Shown piece after piece: positions 56,219 through 64,000 of a stretch of 64,000 nucleotides of DNA. The stretch covers positions 13,373,160 to 13,437,159 of the forward strand of contig JAULJL010000021.1 of the NCBI GenBank assembly GCA_030761205.1, read 5' to 3'. Numbering within the stretch: the stretch's first letter is position 1; every line of letters begins with the position of its first letter. This DNA comes from Fremontodendron californicum. Its lineage: Eukaryota; Streptophyta; Magnoliopsida; Malvales; Malvaceae. Both the position numbers and the translations under genes were made by a program. The notes under the pieces were generated by a model, which saw nothing but the letters and a program-made list of their open reading frames with translations, was not told the origin of the DNA and searched no databases.

Positions 56219-59003
56219 TGTCATAACGGTTTTTCGATCGCTAAGACGATTTTGAAAACAAAATGGAGTCGCCACCAATTTTTTTTTGTAGGTATGATTG
56301 GTCACCTATTAAAACCGGTTTTAGTAAAATATTTTAAAATTAATTAAAACATTTTTTAAAACCAATTTCGAAGTCCGCGCTTTGAACCAGAGAAAAAACA
56401 AAATCGGGTTCGGGAGTCGATTACGTGTGGAGAAGGATTAGCACCCCGCAACGCCCGTTTAGAAAACGTTACCATTTAATCACGTGTTATCTTAAATCTC
56501 GATTTAATGGAATTGACATCGGCATTTAAAGTTGTTTCTCTTTTCATTTTATTTTTGAAAATATGTTTATTTTTTATTTTTTTTTTTAAGAATTGCTATT
56601 TTTTTTTTAAATGAAAGTGAACGTAAATCTATTATCAAGAACGCTAATTAAATATTCATGACACTCTTGGTGGTATTTAACGAGATCCTCTCACCTCAAG
56701 ATATCTTAGGAATCGCAACTGTGATATCCTTTGAATTCCGTCGTCGGCAATTTACACCTATTTTTTATTTAAATGCGTACGATGCGAATATTTAAACATG
56801 GGATGCATACGGTTAAGCATATAAGACATATGATTAAATACATAACTATAAGATTAAACATGCAAATCATAATATTAAAAAAAGACGAGCATGGCAATAT
56901 CAAACACGTAACATTCATTATTTTTTTATTTTTTATTTTGACTAATTCCATTTTAAAGTGAAAATGAATTTTTGTATCAAACATATTTTTAAATACTCCC
57001 ACCACTCGTGGTGATATTTAACGAAATTCTCTCACCTCAAGATATCTTAGGAATCACTACTATGACGTCCTTCGAATTCCGTCGTCGGTTAATTCGTCGT
57101 CCGCATTGCTTCTAAATTTCCTTTATCGAAAATAATTTGAAAGACATATTTAGAGTATGTTATGCATGCACCGAAATGCCATCATTTTTATTATTATTAT
57201 TATTATTATTTTAAATATTAATAAGGTATTTAATAAAAAAAAAAAATAGGATAAGAAAAGAAAAAAATAAAAATAAAAAGTAATAATAATAACTACTATA
57301 ACAGGAAAGATAAATAAATAAAAAGATAAAATAATAAAATAAAATGTAAATAAAAATAAAATGACATAGATAATAATTATGGAAAAATAAACATAAAAAT
57401 AAAAACTCACCTTGCAAAATTGCAACAAAAAAAAAATCAGAGCTTGAATGCTAATAATTCCTGAGAAAGAAAAACATAAACATTAAGATCTTTGTTTCCT
57501 TTTTTTTTGTTTCCTTTTCTTTTTTTTTTCTTACTTCTCTTTCTTTCCTTTTCTTTTCTTTTCCTTTCCTTTTTTTTTTTTCTTTCCTTTCTTCCCTCAT
57601 TTTCCTTTCCTCTTTTTTCCTTTCCTTTTTTCTCTTTCCTTTCTTCCATCTCTTTCCTTTTCTTTTCCTTTTTCTTTTCTTTCCTTTCTTCCTTCTCTTT
57701 CCTTTCCTTTCCTTTTTCTTTTCCTTTCATTTCTTCTTCTATTTCCTTTTCTTTTCTCCTCTTTCCTTTCTTCCCTCTATTTCCTTTTCTTTTCTTTTCT
57801 TTCCTTTTTCTTTTCTTTTCCTTTTTTTCCTTTCTTCCCTTTTCTTTCCTTTCCTTTTCTTTTCTTTTTCTTTCTTTTCTTCTCTTCTCTTTTCTTTTTT
57901 TTCTTCCCTCTCTTTCCTTTCCTTTTCTTTTCCTTTCCTTTTTCTTTTTTTTTCCTTTTTTTTTGGCCTGCCACTGGGTCCGAGTCAGGTGCACGGATCC
58001 CGGGTTGGGTTTGGGTCCATGCGCGGACCTTGGGGCTTACCGAAACGGTGCCGTTTCGGCAACATTACAAAAGGCTTATTTTTTTTTCATAACCCCTCTC
58101 CCCTCTATCTCTCTTCCTTTTTTTGCTCTCTCCTCTCTCTAGAAATACCAGAATCCGGTACCCCAAACCTAGAATCCGACGCCGGTCTGCCATGCCGACC
58201 ATCGTCTCTGTCTCCGATTGTCGTTTGCAGGCAGCTGATCGAATCCCAAAATTCTTCTTCTGAACCGTTTTGACCCCCTCTTGTTGATTCTAGCCTCAGT
58301 TTTCCCCGAATCTCAACCAAACCCTATAGATCTAGGGAATCCTTTCATTTTTTTTTTTTGTGATGTTGCTTTTTTTCTTTTTGTATGGGTTTTTTTATGG
58401 TTGTTATGGTGGTTGACTGCTTGTGAGTGTTCTCTGTATGTGTTTTTGGGTTGGGTGTTTCGGTTTTTGTGGTTGTGATTTTGGGTGTTGGTTTTTTTTT
58501 TTGGTTGTGAGTGAGTAGATCGGGGTTAGTCCTTGTGAATCCTCCCTTTCGAGTGAGAGTCGATCCCCCCTTTTTGAAAGATCTGGGGTTCAAGGCCCCA
58601 GGTTCTTTTTGGGTTTTCAGGATGGTTGCTTCGAAGCAACCGGTGGTGTGGGGGTTTGGTTGGTAGGCTAAGGTGGTGTGCACGGTAGGGGCTAGGGTTC
58701 TGGGTGACAGGCATGACAGGGCTAGGGTTTGCTGGCAAGCTAGGCAGGTGGAGTGTGGGAGAGGGGCTAGGGCTGGCTAGCAGGGGGCTGCCGTATGTGT
58801 AGGGGAAGGAAGAGGGGCTGCAGGGCTACCTGCTAAGCAGCAGGGGTAAGGTTGGGCCTGCCTGGGCTTGGTGCATGGATGGGGCTATGCAGGTTCGTTG
58901 GGCTAGCGGGCCCATTGGCTTGCTAGACCAGCAGGCCCAACCTGTTTTTGCATTGGGTCCCGGGTCGATTTGGACTCGACCCGGACAAAAATTGGTTGTT
59001 ACA
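56219..59003 (-). mobile_element. Second solo LTR of the Tat/Ogre-like family
   Basis: TGTCATAACG...GGTTGTTACA on the + strand, with the 5-bp duplication TTTGC at 56214-56218 and 59004-59008. LTR-X copy 1 shows the unfilled context near 1366-1380. 2785 bp, no coding sequence. It contains a long polypyrimidine tract (57492-57962) and GGTGCCGTTTCGGC near 58045. All frames within it are artefacts. Confidence 0.9.
57492..57962 (+). repeat. Polypyrimidine tract, about 470 bp of TTTCC/TTTTC
   Basis: Almost uninterrupted C and T on the + strand (G appears only near the ends), in TTTCC-, TTTTC- and CTTCC-type words. The - strand equivalent gives a Lys/Glu/Arg-rich open frame and the + strand a Phe/Ser/Leu-rich one; both follow from composition. 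The other two LTRs have only short T-rich tracts here. Confidence 0.95.
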
Positions 59004-60491
59004 TTTGCTATGTTAATTTTCGTGATGGTGTTATTATCTTTGATTTAAAATTTTGATCTTATATTAATTGTTATATGATTTTGAATATTTCATGATATCC
59101 TATGCTTTTTATTTAGTCATTTATTTTTGTCACATCATTTAGTATATACTATGTTCATGCATTATTATTTTTATTTTTATTTTTATTTTCATGCATATTG
59201 TATGATAACATTATTTTATGATTCATGTCATTTCATGTCATTTAGATTATATTCCATGTCATTTAGAAAGAATATGCCACGTTTAAAATATGCCATATCA
59301 TTCAATTTTGCCATGTAATCTAGGTCATTTCATTTCATTTAGAACATATCATGATATTTAGGATATTGCATTTCATTTAGAATATGTTATGTCACTTAGG
59401 TTATATTCATTTCATCTAGAGTATATTATGACACTTAGGTCATATCATTTCATTTAGATTATTTCATGTCATCTTTATTATGTCACACATTTTCATATTC
59501 ATATATTTTTTTAAATATGTTTTTAAAATAAGATATTCATTTTCAATAAAATAAAGATATTTCCGTGTTAAAATAATTCATGAGTTCTCTGCTGGGTTTT
59601 CTGAGGAAGATATCATCAATTATCATTAATAACGAAATATCTTCTTTAAAACGAGAATGATTCGGAAAGTTTTTCAAACTAATAAAAATTTCTATATTTT
59701 GCCACGTTTGTTGGGAAACATAGAAAAATTTTGAATTTATAAATTTCGGATCGTTTTCAATTAAAAATGGAGTTATTTTTCTTTAAATTGGGAATTAACT
59801 TGAAATACTAAATTTAAAATCGATTTTTTTATCGAGATTTGAGATAACACACGATTAATAAGGTACCGTTTTATACGGGCGTTGTGGGGGTGCTAATCCT
59901 TCCCCGCACATAACCGAGTCCCAAACCCGATTCTTCGATTTTCTCTGGTTTATAAAGCAGACTTGAAATTGGTTTTAAAAATGTTTTAATTAATTTTAAA
60001 ATGTTTTACAAAACCGATTTTAATAGGTGGCCGATCACACCTAGCTAAAAAAGATTGGTGGCGACTCCATGTCTTTTTCAAGGTCATTTTCAAAACCTTC
60101 ATTTTTTAAGACGAATTAAGTCGATTTTTTCTCGACTTTTTTTAATGTCACGCTTAACGAATATAAAATTTTGCGATGAGACTTGTTATTTTTTAGGTCG
60201 CGAAAAACAACATAGAAATGAAGTAATTAATCAAAGTCAGACTAACATTCTCTTATATGTCAATTTCTTCTTTTAAAATGAGGACGCATGCCAAGATATA
60301 AAGTGCAAAGAAAAGCAAAATGGTGACATTGAGCTTCGTTGTATTGCCACTAGGAAAGTGACCTTTTCGATTATAAAACATCGAATCAATAAATTAAATA
60401 AAAATAACATGCAACTATGATGATGCTAAATTGCCAATGAAATTTTGGATCAGTGATAATGATGAGGTTTTGAAATTTTGAGATTCTAGAT

Positions 60492-60813
60492 TATACCTTT
60501 CAAGGGCAGGACAATTTGTCCTGTTTGATAAGTTCGTTTCGTATTAAATTGGGTTTGGGTAGAAGTTTTTTTTTTTTTTTATTTCGGATTGACTAGGCTC
60601 AAATTATTTTTTATGTAATAAAAAATTATTTTTTATGTAATAAAAAATTATTTTTTATTTAAATTTAATTATAAAAATATATAATTATTAATATAAAAAA
60701 TAATTTTTTTAATATTATTTAAACAGTGAAATGGGCTTGCAGATCGATCTGAGCCCTCTAAAGCTTGACTTGGATAAAAAAAGAAGAAAATTTTCGACCC
60801 ATAAACAAGTCTA
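60492..60813. mobile_element. hAT-like MITE, orthologue of 8324-8618, perfect 8-bp duplication
   Basis: TATACCTTTCAAGGGCAGG to CATAAACAAGTCTA, flanked by TTCTAGAT at 60484-60491 and 60814-60821. An ATTTTTTATGTAATAAAAA segment is duplicated inside compared with A. Confidence 0.75.
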
Positions 60814-61231
60814 TTCTAGATTTAAGTTCCATCATTTTAATTCAATTTTATGTTAAATGTGATTATAATTTATTTTATACTAATAACTTTATAAAAATCA
60901 ATTATTACGAAATCAATTATAAACTCTTTTTAATAATTAATGCGTTTGGTTAATGTACATTTATAAATATTTGTTTAGATGAATTAAATTACTATTTTAA
61001 AAAGTGTTTTTTCATTATAACATAATTTTATCACCAAATTCAAAAATAAATAATAAATTAATTACAATTTTTTATAAATATCTCTTTAATTAGTGTCTAT
61101 ATATTAGACTCTCATTAACTTTTCTCATAATTTATTAAATTTGTATTTTGTAATTGTATATGCATACGTGCCTCAATTGCCATTCTTTTTCGTTTTAAAT
61201 AAGTATTAATGCTCAACACTCTGCCTTCACG

Positions 61232-61311
61232 CCAAGAGATTTGGGGGCATGAAGTCTTGGGTTCAAACCCAAGCAACTCCTCCCCTTACCCAATTATCAA
61301 AAAAAAAAAAA
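61232..61311 (+). mobile_element. 5'-truncated SINE, 80 bp, with 15-bp target duplication
   Basis: CACTCTGCCTTCACG (61217-61231) and CACTTTGCCTTCACG (61312-61326) flank an insert that has the B box GGGTTCAAACCC (61259-61270) and ends in about 13 As. Unit A has the single uninterrupted site at about 9019. The A box is missing, so only the 3' part was copied. This is a retroposed tRNA-derived SINE end, not a tRNA gene. Confidence 0.85.
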
Positions 61312-61398
61312 CACTTTGCCTTCACGTTTTGCTCTTTTAGGTAGTTCTTATCAATAATTTTAATAATCCAATATATATTCATTTTTCTTTTTTTTTTA

Positions 61399-61436
<38 letters not shown>

Positions 61437-61860
61437 TCATGTTTATAAATTTTAAGAAGCAAGGAAAATGTTGATATGTTAAGAAACTATAAGACTTGAC
61501 ATCTCATTAGATTTTGAGATTTTTTTTTTCTTTCTATTAAGAGTTTTATTTTTTAATCTTAATATATATATATATATATGAGGGATCCATTTACATTCAT
61601 ATAATACTTTTGGTTGTTAAATTCTTTTACTTTTTATATGCCCATAATTAGTTTATATTTAAATTAATTTACAGTGTGATATAAATAAACAAAAATTATG
61701 GTAAGTAATAGAATTAGAATTATTATTTTATGTACAAGTAAACTTTTTAAAAATTGCCACAGTTATTTTTATTTTTTATTTGAAGCAAGGGGGAATTTTA
61801 CCAAACTCTTTAAGTGGGAATTATACATGCACTAAAATGCACTAACTACTAACTATTAAG

Positions 61861-61983
61861 GCTCCATTTGGTTTTACTCGCAGCACCAGTGAGGTGTGAA
61901 TGAAGCACTTTTTTGCTCCATTCGCACTGCTATTGATGTTTGGAATTCATCGCAGTGATACAATCGAGGTACTGAACCCCAAT
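61861..61983. other. Unit C-specific segment of unknown origin
   Basis: GGCTCCATTTGGTTTTACTC to about GTACTGAACCCC replaces the A sequence between the TAACTATTAAG and TCTTAAGTG landmarks. It has CGCAGCACCAGTGAG and CGCAGTGATACA words. It could be a MITE fragment; ends are not clear. Confidence 0.4.
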
Positions 61984-62299
61984 TCTTAAGTGATTGAAAA
62001 AAAAAAACATTTCGAACGTGGGGCATATCCCAATTAATTTATGGAGTAATATTTAAAATGTGATATTTAATAAATTTAAAATTTGAATTTAAATATCTAC
62101 AATTTCTTTTTTTTATTCTCAACTCGCAATCTCTTTTATACCATTTTTTTTTTCATCTAACATTTTATATCTCAATCAACATTTTTCTTTTGTTGAGAAT
62201 GGAATAAAGATTTGATTAAACATGGAACTAAGAAACATCCAAAATAAGAAAAGGTATGATGTGATTTCTGAAAAACTAAATTGCTTTGTGAATAAGAAA

Positions 62300-62530
62300 A
62301 GCATATCCTTAAAGCATGATTATGGTGCACCCAATTTGTGCTGCCACCACTAAAGTTTTGACTTCTGAAATATCTTCAATAAACTCAACAATCACACTCT
62401 ATTTTAACAGCAGCCTCTCCTATGATCACTTGCCTCTCATTGTGTCATATTGTTACTCTGATTGAGAGCAAGAAGGCGAGTATCAGATACAGATACAGGT
62501 GCATCTTCAATATAGATAAGTTTAAATTGT
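62300..62530. other. Triplicated conserved island, copy C
   Basis: Counterpart of 11840-12075, with two bases missing in the ACACAC-type stretch (CAATCACACTCTATT against CAATCACACACTCTATT), which shifts any frame. Confidence 0.4.
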
Positions 62531-63482
62531 TTTAAGTTTTTTTTACATATTTCGAGAATCAAATTTTCATATCCATATTTGTTGAATCATAATTGATTTA
62601 AAATATAAAAGTTAAAATGTAACAATTATTATAAAATAATTAGTTTATATAGAAGTAGAATTATGTATTTTGTCATTTTTAAAAAAGTATTATATTTTGT
62701 GAACAATCATTCAAAAATTTTATTTGCTTCTGTATAAAAAATGCTTTTTATTACTTTTCAAAAACGAAAAGAAAATAAGAAAAGTGCCAAACAAACGAAA
62801 TAATTCAAAGTGTTTTTGGTTAGAAAAAAAAAAATACCAAATTTTGCAATTTTGATTTACTCCTCTAATCAAATTTCAAAAAAAAAAAAAAAAAAAAAAC
62901 ACTAAAGTTTAAGCATTTTCTTATTATTCTTCATACCAAGTTAAATATAAATATTTAATTTAATATGGAAGGAAGAAAGATTTTCTAAGTATATATTCCA
63001 TATATTTCTTATTGTTTATTATTTTATAGAACCTACTATAAATTTAATTTATTGTGCTATTCAAATTTTTTTGTTATTTTTGATTTCTTGAGAAAGATAT
63101 ATATATATATATATATTAAATTTTAAATATTATCATAAAATATTAGATAATTATTTTTTCACAAAACAAAAGTACATGTGTATTACTATTTAACATTTTT
63201 AGAGCATATAATATTGAAAATCAATCTTAATAATTCTCTTTCAACAGGTATATGCTAGATTCTTTTATGTTTATCTTTGTAGAATTTATATATATTGTAA
63301 TTTATTTTTTCTGTTTTTAGTTCATATTTTCTAATTTAATTTTTTTGTTGGACTCGTAACTAGAGTTTAATAATTATTGTAAGATATGAGGTATTCATTT
63401 TTATTTAAAGTAAGAAACTAAAAATTATTATTATTATTATATTAACCTTATTTTAAAAAAATGTTTTTTTAAGTATAAAATA

Positions 63483-64000
63483 AAGGTGCTCGTGGGTCGG
63501 GCCGGGTCGGGTTCGGACCAGGCTTAGATATGATATCAGCACCATATATATTTGTTCAAGTCCGGCCCAGTCAGAAATATGAGTCTCAAATTCTGCCCAA
63601 ATCCGTCCATATTTGTAAATAGGTAGTTCAAACCCATTTAGGCCAGCCCATTTTTTTTTTTAAATTTAAACAAATATTTTTAATTTTATTATATAATTTT
63701 TAATAATTTTATTTTTTTTATTAAGTTTTAAAACATGAATAACTTAGCATATTTTAAATGTTTACACTATAATATTATATATATTTATTTTTTATATGAT
63801 ATAAATTATATAATATATAAAATATAAATATTATATATTTTATAAATGAAAAATGGGCCAAGTCGGGCCAGATTTGAGTCTTGATTGTTAGAGTCAAGAC
63901 CCAGCCCATTTTTCAAATGGGTCTCGTATATTTTTTTGTCCAATCCATATTTGGGCTTAATATTTTTGTCCAAACTCTTTAAAATATTGGCGAACCTTCG
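63483..64000. mobile_element. hAT-like MITE of the TAGACCTG family, cut by the window edge
   Basis: TAAAGGTGCTCGTGGGTCGG starts it, with GGCCGGGTCGGG next; the AT-rich core and GGGCCAAGTCGGGCCAG follow. Orthologue of 12945-13405 in unit A. Confidence 0.55.

Larger units (their letters stand above)
49796..60203 (+). mobile_element. LTR-X copy 3, split by a LINE and a solo LTR
   Basis: The pieces 49796-50240, 54131-56218 and 59004-60203 together follow the order of LTR-X read in sense. 49796-50010 matches the inverted 5700-5900 region (AAAAATTATGAAAACTTCCAG). 55560-56210 matches 1-1380, and 59010-60200 matches 1370-2391. About 750 bases at the 5' end are missing at the junction with gag. The 3' end reads TTTTTTAGGTCGCGA, just short of the CGACA end of copy 1, then unit C starts. 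No protein-coding sequence belongs to it; the short frame at 55143-55538 is in LTR DNA. Confidence 0.6.
60204..64000 (+). repeat. Segmental duplication unit C (upstream flank only, runs off the edge)
   Basis: Starts AACAACATAGAAATGAAGTA, matching A at 8042, and continues to the window end, which corresponds to about 13390 in A. It lacks the 9840-11438 hAT element and carries instead a different segment (61861-61983) and a SINE fragment. The frames at 60055-60276 and 60765-60953 have no protein similarity. AT microsatellites lie near 61400-61436 and 63100. Confidence 0.85.

Noticed and set aside
57437..58142. Lys/Glu-rich and Phe/Ser-rich frames of 185 and 216 codons
   Set aside because: Both are translations of one polypyrimidine tract; composition alone keeps them open.
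60055..60953. Short frames at the start of unit C as possible genes
   Set aside because: The homologous stretch of unit A (8041 onward) does not keep the same frames, and no motifs are seen.

Overview
This is a repeat-dense, AT-rich nuclear window from a flowering plant, most likely a eudicot. The evidence is GT-AG introns, a PIN-LIKES (PILS) auxin-carrier gene, Tat/Ogre-type Ty3-gypsy retrotransposons, an L1-type LINE whose ORF1 has an RRM domain, tRNA-derived SINE fragments and several MITE families. No bacterial genes, CRISPR arrays or rRNA genes are visible. The species cannot be told from the sequence alone.

Layout. 1-2391 is the 3' part of a large LTR ('LTR-X') in + orientation. 2392-6576 is a second LTR-X in - orientation, so the two lie tail to tail. 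6577-8040 is intergenic with degenerate MITEs. 8041-24400 is duplication unit A, with the only intact gene: a ten-exon PILS gene (17284-24144, 403 aa). 24430-25754 is a decayed LINE 3' fragment carrying two MITEs. 25760-38450 is unit B: the same flank, interrupted by a solo LTR with a 5-bp target duplication (27401-30339), then a PILS pseudogene (35023-37807) that has lost exons 3-8 and has a 4-base deletion in exon 2. 38861-49795 is a dead Tat/Ogre-like retrotransposon on the - strand with its 3' LTR, a 40-bp tandem array in the 3' UTR, integrase, two RNase H domains, RT, protease and gag; its 5' end is missing. 49796-60203 is a third LTR-X (+), split by a LINE (50241-54116, 14-bp target duplication) and by a second solo LTR (56219-59003, 5-bp target duplication). 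60204-64000 is unit C, a third copy of the flank upstream of PILS, which runs off the window edge.

How it fits together. Only the PILS gene of unit A looks able to make a protein; its product would be an ER-membrane auxin carrier. The rest records mobile-element activity. Comparing units A, B and C gives empty sites that date many insertions relative to the duplications. Several small elements can be bounded to the base this way: hAT-like MITEs with 8-bp duplications, Mutator-like MITEs with about 9-bp duplications inside the PILS introns, and an 80-bp SINE fragment with a 15-bp duplication. I found no convincing new biochemical system. The most useful leads are the predicted third PILS copy just beyond the right edge, the MITE-bounded deletion that destroyed copy B, and the two MITE families centred on this locus.
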